Under the pieces are notes generated by a model that was not told the DNA's origin, made no database searches, and was given only the letters and a program-made list of their open reading frames with translations. DNA of 64,000 nucleotides from Catenulispora sp. GP43 (GTDB taxonomy: Bacteria; Actinomycetota; Actinomycetes; Streptomycetales; Catenulisporaceae). Positions 30,501-39,485 of this stretch are shown here, piece after piece. A program made the position numbers and the translations under genes. Where the stretch lies: positions 310,001 to 374,000 of the forward strand of contig NZ_JBGCCT010000007.1 of NCBI RefSeq assembly GCF_041260665.1, read 5' to 3'. The stretch's first letter is position 1. Each line of letters begins with the position of its first letter.

Positions 30501-31452
30501 GTCCGGTGCGGCCTCCGGTTCTAACTCCGGTTCTAGTTCTGGTTCTAGTTCTGGTTCCAGCTCCGGCATCGTGCAAGCCGGGCCCGGAACCTCGGCCGCG
30601 GCCCCGGTCGCGCCGGTGCGGGTGCTGTGGAACGGCCGGCTGGACGGCGCCACCGTCGTCCTCCTCGCCGACGCCACCCGGCTGGCCCGCTACACCCGCC
30701 CCGACAACCCCAGCGCCGAGGACCCGGTGCGGCTTGACCTGACCCGCGCCGACGACTCCGACGTCACCTCCGGCGGCGCCGTGCTGCTGCGCTCGACCGG
30801 GGCCGGCGACCGGTGGCTGGTCGCGCCGTGGGTCGTGGAGGTCGCCGCCCGCGACTTCCGGCAGCCGGACGTGCTGGCCCGGACGGTCGGCACCGTGAAC
30901 GGCGTCACCGCCGAGGTGCCGCGCCCGCCGGCGACCGGCTGTGCGAACTGGCCGGCGCTCCAGCTGCGCTCCTCGCCGCTGGTCGCCGAACACCACGCCT
31001 TCCTGATCACCGATCTGGGCGGCGTCACCGGCGCGCACCTGACCTTCACCCCGGCACCCTCACACGGCGCCGCGCAGTCGCCGCGCGAGGCCACACCGGC
31101 TCCACGGCCACCACGTTCCTGCCGCCGGGCAGCGCGCCCGGGCAGCAGACCGGATCGGAGGCCGAGGGCCGCACGTGCAGCCGGTTCTCGCAGCACATCG
31201 TCGCCGACATCCGGTGGCGCTCGCCGCAGGGCAAGCAGTACCTGCTCTCCGGATCGCGGCACGTTACCTCGATGCAGGTCGGCTCGGCGACCGTCGCAGC
31301 ACCCGATCACACGGCCGCGCTGCCCGCCGAGGGCGCCTCGGCGCCGGCGATCACCGGGGTGCTGGACATCGGTGGGACCGTGGCGCCGTTGGCGCGCTGA
31401 GAGCGGCGCTGCCCTTTTACACCCCCGCCGGAAACGGTCAAGCCAGACGTCT

Positions 31453-31481
31453 TGACAGCCCCACAGGTCTAGTCCAATCTG
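31453..31481 (+). promoter_or_regulatory. Chitinase promoter with DasR-like site
   Basis: TTGACA (31453-31458) and CAATCT (31476-31481) are 17 nt apart. ACAGGTCTAGTCCAAT (31464-31479) matches the DasR responsive element ACTGGTCTAGACCAGT at 13 of 16 positions and covers the spacer and -10 region. In streptomycetes DasR represses chitinase and N-acetylglucosamine genes. It lies 74 nt upstream of the chitinase start. Confidence 0.6.
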
Positions 31482-31554
31482 CGTGCTAGCCGCAGCTCCG
31501 GAGCAGCAGGCGCATCCGCCCACTCGCCATGTAGTGCTGCCTGGAGGACGTTTG

Positions 31555-33219
31555 ATGCTCAGGAATCTCAGTTCTCGCCGACGACAACTGCTCGCCTCAG
31601 CCGGGGCAGCGGCCGGCGCGCTCGCGCTCGCCGGAGCGGCCGCGGGCTTCGCCGCGGACGCCACCGCCGCCCCGGGTTCGGCCCCGGCTGCGGCGTCCGG
31701 CAACCTGCTGACCAACCCCGGGTTCGAAACCGGGGACCTGTCCGGTTGGACGTGCGACGCCGGTACAGGAGCCGTCGTCGGTACGCCAGTGCGCTCCGGC
31801 AGCCACGCGCTGGCCGGCACGCCGAGCAGCTCGGACGACGCCCAGTGCACGCAGACCGTCTCGGTACAGCCGAACACGGCGTACACGTTCTCCGGGTACG
31901 TCGAAGGGTCCTACGTCTACATAGGCGTGACCGGCGGCACCTCCACGTGGACGCCGTCGACGACCAGCTGGCAGCAGCTGTCGGTGTCGTTCACGACCGG
32001 CGCGTCGCAGACCTCCCTGCAGGTCTACCTCCACGGCTGGTACGCCGAGCCGGTGTACTACGCCGACGACCTGGCGCTGACCGGCCCGGCCGGACCGCCG
32101 CCCACGACCCCGAGCACGACGCCCACCACCCCGGCCACCACCCCCACGACGCCGCCGACCACGCCGACCACACCGACCACACCACCCACGACACCGACCA
32201 CGCCGACGAGCTCGACGCCGACCAGCCCGTCCTCTTCCAGCTCCTCCTCCGCGCCCGGTGGAAGCACCTGCCCGGTCAAGTCGCGCCCGGCCGGCAAGGT
32301 GATCCAGGGGTACTGGGAGAACTGGGACGGCGCGCTCAACGGCGTGCACCCCGGTCTGGGCTGGATCCCGATCGACGACCCGCGGATCCAGCAGCACGGC
32401 TACAACGTGATCAACGCCGCCTTCCCGGTCATCCTCTCGGACGGCACCGTGGAGTGGCAGGACGGCATGGACACCAACGTCAAGGTCGGCTCTCCCGCCG
32501 ACTACTGCGCCGAGAAGGCGGCCGGCGGGACGATCCTCATGTCGATCGGCGGCGCCACCGCCAGCGTCGACCTCAGCTCCAGCGCGGCGGCCGACAAGTT
32601 CGTGGCGACGATCGTGCCGATCCTGAAGCAGTACAACTTCGACGGCATCGACATCGACATCGAGACCGGCCTGACCGACAGCGGAAACATCAACACCCTG
32701 TCCACCTCGCAGCAGAACCTGGAACGCATCATCGACGGCGTGCTGGCGCAGATGCCCTCGAACTTCGGGCTGACCATGGCGCCGGAGACCGCGTACGTGA
32801 CCGGCGGGAGCGTGACGTACGGTTCGATCTGGGGCGCGTACCTGCCGATCATCAAGAAGTACATGGACAACGGCCGGCTGTGGTGGCTGAACATGCAGTA
32901 CTACAACGGCAGCATGTACGGCTGCTCCGGCGACTCCTACGAGGCGGCCACGGTGCAGGGCTTCCAGGTCCAGACCCAGTGCCTGAACAACGGCCTGACC
33001 ATCCAGGGCACGACGATCAAGGTGCCGTACGACCACCAGGTCCCCGGCCTGCCCGCGCAGCCCGGCGCCGGCGGCGGGTACATGACGCCGTCGCTGGTCT
33101 CGCAGGCGTGGAACAGCGTCGGCGGACAGATCAAGGGGCTGATGACCTGGTCCATCAACTGGGACGGGTCGCTGGGATGGACGTTCGGGGACAACGTGAA
33201 GGGATTGGAAGGACGCTGA
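31555..33219 (+). CDS. Secreted GH18 chitinase with N-terminal carbohydrate-binding module
   Basis: A 554-aa protein from the ATG at 31555. A twin-arginine-like signal (SSRRRQLLASAG) precedes a CBM4/9-like beta-sandwich (about 48-178, NLLTNPGFETGDLSGW). A Pro-Thr linker (180-230) follows, then the GH18 barrel (about 246-550). The catalytic motif FDGIDIDIE ends in proton donor Glu370, with Asp363, Asp366 and Asp368. GYWENWDG and LMSIGGAT are conserved GH18 strands. The expected role is hydrolysis of chitin outside the cell. A DasR-like operator overlaps its promoter. Confidence 0.95.
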   Translation: MLRNLSSRRRQLLASAGAAAGALALAGAAAGFAADATAAPGSAPAAASGNLLTNPGFETGDLSGWTCDAGTGAVVGTPVRSGSHALAGTPSSSDDAQCTQTVSVQPNTAYTFSGYVEGSYVYIGVTGGTSTWTPSTTSWQQLSVSFTTGASQTSLQVYLHGWYAEPVYYADDLALTGPAGPPPTTPSTTPTTPATTPTTPPTTPTTPTTPPTTPTTPTSSTPTSPSSSSSSSAPGGSTCPVKSRPAGKVIQGYWENWDGALNGVHPGLGWIPIDDPRIQQHGYNVINAAFPVILSDGTVEWQDGMDTNVKVGSPADYCAEKAAGGTILMSIGGATASVDLSSSAAADKFVATIVPILKQYNFDGIDIDIETGLTDSGNINTLSTSQQNLERIIDGVLAQMPSNFGLTMAPETAYVTGGSVTYGSIWGAYLPIIKKYMDNGRLWWLNMQYYNGSMYGCSGDSYEAATVQGFQVQTQCLNNGLTIQGTTIKVPYDHQVPGLPAQPGAGGGYMTPSLVSQAWNSVGGQIKGLMTWSINWDGSLGWTFGDNVKGLEGR

Positions 33220-33239
33220 GATAGCCGAAAGCAGTCGCC

Positions 33240-33270
33240 GGGTCCCACGCCCGAATCAGGCGTGGGACCC
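33240..33270. terminator. Bidirectional hairpin terminator
   Basis: GGGTCCCACGCC (33240-33251) and its exact reverse complement (33259-33270) enclose a 7-nt loop. It lies between the convergent chitinase and esterase genes, 20 nt after one stop and 17 nt after the other. Confidence 0.85.
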
Positions 33271-33286
33271 CGCGACGGCGACGGTC

Positions 33287-34570
33287 CTACCGCTCGTTCT
33301 CCGTGAAGAACGCCAGCACCTGCGGCGTGGCCAGCTCCGCCGAGGTGTTGTGGTCGACGTCGCCGACGTCGACCAGCTTGACGCGGTCGCCGTGCGCGGC
33401 GAGCTGCGCCTGGCACTGCTGGGCGTTGGCGAAGGCGACGCCGTCGTCTCCGTCGGCGCCGTAGATCTGCGCCGGGGCGTTCGGGTGCCAGTCGCAGGAG
33501 ACGTCGTTCTGCGTCATCGCCTTCAGCAGTGCGCCGGTCGGGTGCTGCAAACGTGCCAGGTACTGCGGGGTGAGCAGTGCCGTGGGGCTGCTCGGCAGCG
33601 CCGACAGGATGTCCTGCTCGGTGTGGTTGCCGTCGTAGAGGCCTTCGACGATGGAGGCGTACGGCTGCTGGAAGACCTCCGCCGGGTTGTCGTAGAAGTG
33701 GTAGATCCGGTTCATCGCCACGGACCAGAAGGAGATGTAGAGCACTTCGCTCTCAGGGTTGAGCGAATTGTGCAGCAGCGCGGGGATCTCCGCGGTGCGC
33801 ACGTTGTACGGGCCGCTCATCGGGGCGACAGCTCCCAGATGCCAGTAGGCGCCGGCCTGGCCCTGCTGGATGGCGTGTGCGAAACCCATCGCCGCCGCGC
33901 CGCCCTGGGAGAAGCCGGTGACGTCGACCCGCGGGTTCAGGTTCGTGTCGTGCTGCCCGGCCAGGGCGCGGCTCGCCGTCAGCATGTCCTCCGAGGCGGT
34001 GACCTCAGAGGCCAGATCCATGTACGGATGGACTCCGGGGCCCGTGCCCAGCCCCAGGTAGTCCGGGGCGACGGCGGCGTATCCGGCCGAGGCGAACAGC
34101 TCGACGGCCTCGCGGTCGCCGCCGCCGGCGGTGACGGACGCGACCGCGTCGCGGGTCGGGTTGGTGCCGTGGTCGTAGGAGATGACACTCAGCCGGTCGC
34201 CGGCGCCGCTGGGCAGGGCGACCAGGCCGCTGGCGGTCGTAGGACGGCCCTGCGGGTCGACGGTGCTGTAGGTGATGCGGTAGTCGGTGACCGCGTAGCG
34301 CACCCGCTTGGTGTCGCCGAAGAACGGGACGACCGCCGCCTGCACCTGGGCCGGGGACAGCGCCGCGACCTCGGTCACCGACAACAACCGGCCGCGCTCG
34401 TGGTGCTGGCGGCCGAGCTCGGCAGCGCCAGGGCCTGATTCCGCAGCGTTCGCGCCGGCGCCGGCGGAGGCGGCCGAGGCGGCGGGAGCGACGGCCAGCA
34501 GCAGCGCGCCCGCCGCGCCGACCGCGACGGACTTCGCTGTGTGCTTGCGAAGGCGGCTGTGTGAACGCAT
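33287..34570 (-). CDS. Secreted alpha/beta hydrolase (lipase/esterase-like)
   Basis: A 427-aa protein from the ATG at 34570, with a signal peptide ending near residue 36 (GALLLAVAPAASAASA). The nucleophile elbow is GFSQGG (Ser221). A candidate acid is in IYGADGDDGVAF and a candidate His in DVDHNTSAEL. SYDHGTNPT and APDYLGLG match secretory lipase (LIP) family proteins. It probably hydrolyses an extracellular ester. It is convergent with the chitinase and shares its terminator. Confidence 0.85.
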   Translation of the reverse strand: MRSHSRLRKHTAKSVAVGAAGALLLAVAPAASAASAGAGANAAESGPGAAELGRQHHERGRLLSVTEVAALSPAQVQAAVVPFFGDTKRVRYAVTDYRITYSTVDPQGRPTTASGLVALPSGAGDRLSVISYDHGTNPTRDAVASVTAGGGDREAVELFASAGYAAVAPDYLGLGTGPGVHPYMDLASEVTASEDMLTASRALAGQHDTNLNPRVDVTGFSQGGAAAMGFAHAIQQGQAGAYWHLGAVAPMSGPYNVRTAEIPALLHNSLNPESEVLYISFWSVAMNRIYHFYDNPAEVFQQPYASIVEGLYDGNHTEQDILSALPSSPTALLTPQYLARLQHPTGALLKAMTQNDVSCDWHPNAPAQIYGADGDDGVAFANAQQCQAQLAAHGDRVKLVDVGDVDHNTSAELATPQVLAFFTENER

Positions 34571-34736
34571 GATGGCTCTCTTTTCCCCGAGATGGACGAA
34601 CTGAGGTGATGCCTCAAGTCTCCGAGTCGGGACGTGCTCGCACGATGGCCCTACATGGTGTTTGCGGGGTGTACGTAGGTACACCGCTCAGGAAAGCCCG
34701 GTGCGTCGACGAGCTGCCGACCCCTAGCCTGCGCAG

Positions 34737-35660
34737 GTGAATCTTTCGCATCTCGGCACACCGGTCGGGCCGATGACCCGCGTGCACGGCGGGTTCGCCA
34801 ACCGGATGTACCGGCTCGACACCGATCAAGGGTCGTTCGCGGTGAAGGAGTTGAACCTGGTCGACCGCCGCTGGGCCTACCACGGTGAGGACGTGTTCCG
34901 GTTCGAGCGGGCCGCCTTCGCCGCCGGCATCCCGATGCCCGAGCCCATCGCGGCCGGCCACGGCACGCTCGTCCACCGATGGGTCGAGGGCGAGAAGGTG
35001 CCGGAAGCGCCGGTGTCGGAGGAGTACGCGTTCGAGATCGGCGAGATCCTCGCGCGCATCCACGCGCTCGATGTCGCGTGGCCCGCCGGGCCGGTCGAGG
35101 AACCGGCGGCCCGGGACTGGCCCGAACTCGCCGCGCGGGCGGCGGCGACCGGACAGCCGTGGGCCGGGGAACTGGCCGGCGAGGTCGAGACGCTCCTGGC
35201 GATCGCGCGCTTCCTCGACACCTGCGAACGGCCGGGCCCGGTGGTGCTGACTCACGGGGACATCCAACCGTGGAACCTGCTGGCCCGCCGGGGTCGGCCG
35301 GTGGTGCTCGACTGGGAGTTGTCGGGGATGATCGACCTGTCCGGTGAGCTCGGCTCGACCGCGCTGAGCCTGGCGAAGGGACCCGGCTTTGACGACATCA
35401 GGCCCGCTGTCTTCCGCTCGGTCCTGGACGGCTACGTCGCCGGGGGCGGAGTGCTGCCGCCGTCCGGGCCCAGCTGGTTCGCGTTCATGATCGGCGGCTG
35501 GCTGGGACACACGAGGTGGAACATCCTGCGGTGCCTCGCCGGGGTCGAGGCGAGCACCGGCCCTGATCTCGCGTTGTCGCACGAGGCCGTGCGCAGCGGC
35601 GTGCGCGGCCTGCCCGGCGTGTTCGGGCGGCTTGCCGAGCTCGAGGCGCTGCTCGTATGA
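34737..35660 (+). CDS. APH-family phosphotransferase 1
   Basis: A 307-aa protein. Catalytic loop VVLTHGDIQPWNLL and metal-binding VVLDWELSGMIDL are conserved; the N-lobe has GFANRMYRLDTDQGSFAVKEL. The GTG start at 34737 is only 6 nt after TAGCCT (34725-34730), which suggests a leaderless transcript. The stop overlaps the start of a second APH-family gene (ATGA at 35657-35660), so the two are coupled. The substrate is unknown. Confidence 0.8.
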   Translation: MNLSHLGTPVGPMTRVHGGFANRMYRLDTDQGSFAVKELNLVDRRWAYHGEDVFRFERAAFAAGIPMPEPIAAGHGTLVHRWVEGEKVPEAPVSEEYAFEIGEILARIHALDVAWPAGPVEEPAARDWPELAARAAATGQPWAGELAGEVETLLAIARFLDTCERPGPVVLTHGDIQPWNLLARRGRPVVLDWELSGMIDLSGELGSTALSLAKGPGFDDIRPAVFRSVLDGYVAGGGVLPPSGPSWFAFMIGGWLGHTRWNILRCLAGVEASTGPDLALSHEAVRSGVRGLPGVFGRLAELEALLV

Positions 35661-36589
35661 CAGTCCGACCGTTGACGCTGGAATGGGTGAAGCGGCATCT
35701 CCGGGCCGGTGAGCAGATCGTCGGCGTCGAGGCGCTGCACGGCGGGATCACCGCCGAAATGCGGAAGCTGACCATCGGCACGCAGGACGGAGACATCCGT
35801 CAGCTGGTGCTGCGGTCGTTCGTCGATCCGACTCGCTTGGAGCGCGCCGAGGACTCGCTGAACAGGGAAGCCGGCGCCCTGACACTGCTCACCGGGACCG
35901 GATTGACCGTTCCCGGACTGGTCGCCGTCGATGCGACCGCCGCCGACTGCGAGTATCCCTCGCTCCTCATGACCCATCTGCCGGGCCGGACGGTCCTCAC
36001 CGACGACGAGGTGGAGACGCGCGTGCCGCTCCTGGCGCGCCAGCTGGCGGCGATCCACGCGGTGCGGCCCGCCGAACGTCCGCCGGAGTACGAGACGCTG
36101 ACCACCGCCGACACCGTCGTGGTACCGCGGCGTGCCGACGCGGCGGCGTGGGCTGCGGCCATCGACGTGATCCGCGAGCTCGCTCCGCACTATGAAGGGC
36201 GATTCCTGCACCGCGACTTCCAGCCCGGCAATGTGCTTTTCGATGTACTCCCATCAGGGCCGGCACGCACACACATCACCGGGGTCGTCGACTGGGCGGC
36301 CACCTCCTGGGGCCCGGCCGATCTCGACGTGGCGCACTGCTCGACCAACCTCGCACTGCTGCACGGTCCGGTATGGGGCCGGCGGTTCGCCGAAGCGTAT
36401 GAGGAGGCCGGCGGGGTGCTGGCCGCAGATGCGGGGGACCGGCTGTACTGGATGGTGCGGGATCCGCTGGCGTGCTCGGAAGAGGTGGTGGCCATCGCAC
36501 ATGCATGGCGGGAGGCAGGCAGACCGGAGCTGACCACACGAGCCGTGGAGGAGCGGCTGGATTCCTATATCAAGATGCTGCTGGATTGA
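35657..36589 (+). CDS. APH-family phosphotransferase 2
   Basis: A 310-aa protein coupled to the upstream APH gene by a 4-nt overlap. Catalytic loop RFLHRDFQPGNVLF and GVVDWAATSWGPADLDVAH are clear, as is the N-lobe LHGGITAEMRKLTIG. It is diverged from gene 1, so this looks like an old duplication with different substrates. Its 3' end overlaps the convergent ECF42 sigma gene by 20 nt. Confidence 0.8.
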   Translation: MTVRPLTLEWVKRHLRAGEQIVGVEALHGGITAEMRKLTIGTQDGDIRQLVLRSFVDPTRLERAEDSLNREAGALTLLTGTGLTVPGLVAVDATAADCEYPSLLMTHLPGRTVLTDDEVETRVPLLARQLAAIHAVRPAERPPEYETLTTADTVVVPRRADAAAWAAAIDVIRELAPHYEGRFLHRDFQPGNVLFDVLPSGPARTHITGVVDWAATSWGPADLDVAHCSTNLALLHGPVWGRRFAEAYEEAGGVLAADAGDRLYWMVRDPLACSEEVVAIAHAWREAGRPELTTRAVEERLDSYIKMLLD

Positions 36590-37802
36590 GCCGCCGCTCC
36601 AGCAACCGCCGCTCGGCATCGGTCGGTGCCAGCTCCAGCGCCGTCCGCAGGCTGTCCGCCGCTTCGTCCTCGCGCCCCAGCCTGCGCAGGAAGTCGGCGC
36701 GCGTCGCGTGCAGAAGGTGGTAGCCGTCCAGGCGTCCGGAGTCGGCGGGCGCGTCGAGTTCGGCCAGCCCCGTCTCAGGGCCCTGCGCCATGGCCAGCGC
36801 GACGGCCCGGTTCAGATCGACCATCGGGTTCGGGAGCACGCGCCGCAGCTGGTCGTAGAGCCCGACGATCTGCGGCCAGTCGGTGTCCTCGAAGCCAGGC
36901 GCGGTCGCGTGGCACGCTGCGATGGCTGCCTGGATCTGGAACGGTCCGGCGCGGCGGCGGCGCAGCGCGCGCTCCAGGATCGCGGTGCCCTCGTCGATGA
37001 GGCCGCGGTCCCACCGGGAGCGGTCCTGGTGCTCCAGGGTGACCAGTTCGCCGTCGCCGTCCAGGCGTGTGGCGTGGCGGGCCTCCTGGAGCAGCATCAG
37101 GGCCAGCAGGCCCTGGGCCTCGGGCTCGTCCGGCATCAGGGTGGCCAGGACGCGGGCCAGCTGGATCGCCTCCGTACTCAGACGGGCCTTTTGCTCCTGG
37201 TCGCTGTAGCTCTCGTTGTAGAGCAGGTACAGCACGTGCAGCACGGCCGGCAGCCGGTCGGGCAGCAGGTGGGCCGGCGGGACCCGGAACGGGATGACGG
37301 CGTGCGCCACCTTCTGCTTGGCCCGGAAGATGCGCTGGCCCATGGTGCGCTCGCTGACCAGGAAGGCGCGCGCGATGTCGGCGGTGCTCAGGCCGGCCAG
37401 CGAGCGCAGGGTCAGGGCCACCTGCGCGTCGAGGTTCAGGGCCGGGTGGCAGCAGGTGAACATGAGCTCCAGGCGCTCGTCCGGGATCTCGCTGTCGCGG
37501 GTGTAGGCCGGCGGCGCCTCGGACTCCCACGCGGCCCACTGGCGCAGCTTCGCCGCCTCGGTGGAGGCCCGGCGCCAGACGTCGACGGCGCGGTTGCGCG
37601 CGGCGGTGGTGAGCCAGGCCAGGGGCTGGCGGGGGACGCCCTCCTCGGGCCAGCGGCGCAGCGCCTGGGTGAAGGCGTCCTGCGCGCACTCCTCGGCCAG
37701 GGTCCAGTCACCGCCGGTGAAGCGGATCATGGTGGCCACGATCCGGCTCCAGCCGTCGGCGTACAGGGCGGCGATCACCTCGCTCGCCGGTTTCTCGGTC
37801 AT
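36570..37802 (-). CDS. ECF42-type RNA polymerase sigma factor with TPR extension
   Basis: A 410-aa protein. Region 2: IRFTGGDWTLAEECAQDAFTQALRRWPEEG. Region 4: ALTLRSLAGLSTADIARAFLVSERTMGQRIFRAKQKV. An ECF42 C-terminal extension (about 170-410) includes LYLLYNESY and ends in TPR-like repeats. ECF42 factors lack an anti-sigma and are paired with YciI/DGPF-domain proteins, which is the case here. The C-terminal extension is thought to control sigma activity. Confidence 0.9.
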   Translation of the reverse strand: MTEKPASEVIAALYADGWSRIVATMIRFTGGDWTLAEECAQDAFTQALRRWPEEGVPRQPLAWLTTAARNRAVDVWRRASTEAAKLRQWAAWESEAPPAYTRDSEIPDERLELMFTCCHPALNLDAQVALTLRSLAGLSTADIARAFLVSERTMGQRIFRAKQKVAHAVIPFRVPPAHLLPDRLPAVLHVLYLLYNESYSDQEQKARLSTEAIQLARVLATLMPDEPEAQGLLALMLLQEARHATRLDGDGELVTLEHQDRSRWDRGLIDEGTAILERALRRRRAGPFQIQAAIAACHATAPGFEDTDWPQIVGLYDQLRRVLPNPMVDLNRAVALAMAQGPETGLAELDAPADSGRLDGYHLLHATRADFLRRLGREDEAADSLRTALELAPTDAERRLLERRLNPAAS

Positions 37803-37862
37803 CGCCGCCTCCTCCCCTCCGCCTGCGCGGTGGGTCCCCCCCCCGGGGCCCCAGGGCCCGTC

Positions 37863-38204
37863 CTACTCTTGGCCGCCGGACCAGAACGGCCGCAGCTCGA
37901 TCACCCCGTACCAGGCCATCGGATGCCGCGAGGCGACCTCCACGGCCTCGTCGAGGTCGGCGCACTCCAGCACGTCGAACCCGGCGATCAGGTCCTTGGT
38001 CTCGACGTAGGGCCCGTCGGTGAGCAGCACCTCGCCACCGCGTACCCGCACGGTGGTCGCGTCGCTGTCAGGGCGGATGCGCTCGCCGATGAGGCGGACG
38101 CCCTTGGCGTCGTTGTCCTTGACCCAGTCCTCGACGTCGGGAGCCCCCGGGATCTCCTCCCTGGTCCCGGCGGGGTCCACGCACACCAGCATCAAGTACC
38201 TCAT
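37863..38204 (-). CDS. YciI/DGPF-domain protein paired with ECF42
   Basis: A 113-aa protein: MRYLMLVCVDP at the N-terminus, VLLTDGPYVETKDLIAGFDVLE with the DGPF-type motif (here TDGPYVETK), and EVASRHPMAWYGVIELRPF. It lies 60 nt upstream of the ECF42 gene on the same strand, the standard arrangement. The fold resembles a small dimeric oxidoreductase or lyase-like domain, with no proven reaction. A nine-C run (37836-37844) lies between the genes. Confidence 0.85.
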   Translation of the reverse strand: MRYLMLVCVDPAGTREEIPGAPDVEDWVKDNDAKGVRLIGERIRPDSDATTVRVRGGEVLLTDGPYVETKDLIAGFDVLECADLDEAVEVASRHPMAWYGVIELRPFWSGGQE

Positions 38205-38319
38205 GTGACTGCTCCGTTCACAGTTCGTCGGCCGGCGACTCGCGCCGCTGTCGGTCTTCGTGGGATTGACGAACGGGCAGGCGGCATTACTACAGGCTGG
38301 CCCAGAAAATCTTCGGAAG

Positions 38320-38550
38320 CTACTTGTCGCTGGTGGGAGGGCACACCCAACCGCCGGTGCGTTGCGCTACCGGCTTGTCGCACTGATCATCGGACTGGCC
38401 GGTGGATCCGCTGCCGCCACCGAGGTAGTCCTGGTAGCGCGAGGGCGTGGCCGGCTTGCTCGACGAGCCTGCCGCGGCCGTCACCGCGATCGCGCCCCCG
38501 GCGACGAGCACGAGCGACGCGGCGGCTATAAACAGGCGGCGATGGGGCAT
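38320..38550 (-). CDS. Small secreted or membrane-anchored hypothetical protein
   Basis: A 76-aa product from the ATG at 38550: a hydrophobic N-terminal segment (RRLFIAAASLVLVAGGAIAVTAAAG) then a short Ser/Gly-rich region with two Cys (DDQCDKPVAQRTGGWVC). It ends 115 nt before the YciI start. No family recognised. ATG 38574 is an alternative start. Confidence 0.5.
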   Translation of the reverse strand: MPHRRLFIAAASLVLVAGGAIAVTAAAGSSSKPATPSRYQDYLGGGSGSTGQSDDQCDKPVAQRTGGWVCPPTSDK

Positions 38551-38768
38551 GCCCACCAACGTAGCTCTGCGCACGCTCTGCCAGAGGCTTTTCGGCGCAC
38601 CCCGCCAGGAGATGGCCGGGACCCGTCAGCCCGGGCCCGGCACCCCGGCCGCCCCGGGCCCGGACCCGGGTACGGGCCAGGGTCCACCCCTGGGGTGATC
38701 GCCCCGTGTTCCAGGAATCGTTGTCGGCGGATGCCGACCGGCATCGAGCTGGGCGGAGGAGCGGGACG

Positions 38769-39371
38769 ATGGTGGACTTCAAGCTTGAGGTCGTGGTGCT
38801 TCCGGTGTCGGATGTGGACCGGGCCAAGGATTTCTATGCCGGGATCGGGTTCCGGGTGGACGTCGACTTCCCCGGGCCCGGCGGGTTCCGGGTCGTGCAC
38901 CTGACGCCGCCGGGGTCGGCGGCCTCGTTCATCATCGGCAGCGGCGTGACCGACGCGGCGCCGGGGTCGGAGCGCGGGGTGCACCTGATCGTGGACGACG
39001 TCGTCGCGGCGCGCGAGGAGCTGCTGGCGCACGGCGTCGAGGTCAGCGAGGTGTTCCACGACGCCGGCGGCGTCTTCCACCACGCCGGCACCGTCGACCG
39101 GGTCCCCGGCCCGCATCCGGCGCGGCAGTCCTACGGATCGTTCGCCTCCTTCGCCGACCCGGACGGCAACACCTTCGTCCTGCAGGAGGTCACCACGCGC
39201 CGCCCAGGCCGTATCGGGCACGTGGTCTATCGCTCGGCCGCCGACCTGGAACTCGCGCTGCGCGACGCCGAGGCCGCACACGCCAAGTACGAGGGCGAAC
39301 TCGGCCACCCCGACGCCGACTGGCCGGTGTGGTACGCGGCGCACATGGCCCGGGCCGCCGGACTGGAGTGA
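38769..39371 (+). CDS. VOC-family (glyoxalase-like) protein
   Basis: A 200-aa protein from the ATG at 38769. Residues 1-130 form a beta-alpha-beta-beta-beta repeat: KLEVVVLPVSDVDRAKDFYAGIGFRVDVDF, GVHLIVDDVVAAREELLAHGVEV, SFASFADPDGNTFVLQEV (C-terminal Glu of the metal site). The 60-residue tail (RSAADLELALRDAEAAHAKYEGELGHPDADWPVWYAAHMARA) resembles a short extra helical region seen in some VOC proteins. The substrate is unknown. Confidence 0.8.
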   Translation: MVDFKLEVVVLPVSDVDRAKDFYAGIGFRVDVDFPGPGGFRVVHLTPPGSAASFIIGSGVTDAAPGSERGVHLIVDDVVAAREELLAHGVEVSEVFHDAGGVFHHAGTVDRVPGPHPARQSYGSFASFADPDGNTFVLQEVTTRRPGRIGHVVYRSAADLELALRDAEAAHAKYEGELGHPDADWPVWYAAHMARAAGLE

Positions 39372-39485
39372 GGCCGCGGACAGCGCCGCGGCCGCGCCGC
39401 GGGACGTACCGCTGATCCGTCCGATCGGCGAGGTCCCGAAGCCAGCACTAGCACGGCACGACAAAGAAAGAAGTTGGGGGAGGGC

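Larger units (their letters stand above)
29214..31400 (+). pseudogene. SigE-like/ectodomain membrane protein pseudogene, multiply broken
   Basis: Four pieces of one gene type can be read. (1) 29214-29682: VRNRALTAHGIVQNTLPR, then AAYALLVLEGLTNRQAETVL and SSEFDPCTLRTGPVDL, a sigma-like region lacking its N-terminus. (2) 29679-29860 in another frame: VPADLWLHTARPDFSAWPDR. (3) After a 640-bp insertion, 30501 to about 31065: VRVLWNGRLDGATVVLLADATRLARYT, WLVAPWVVEVAARDF, GCANWPALQLRSS. (4) From about 31095 in yet another frame: TATTFLPPGSAPG, RCSRFSQHIV-like and WRSPQGKQYLLSGS to the stop at 31400. Actinomycete proteins with sigma-like N-termini and such ectodomains exist, from memory. The TM segment expected after RRRRRR is missing. 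Clearly non-functional. Confidence 0.7.

Noticed and set aside
37836-37844. Nine-C run as a phase-variation tract
   Set aside because: It lies between the YciI and ECF42 genes, not in a reading frame, and shows no promoter spacing that it would change.
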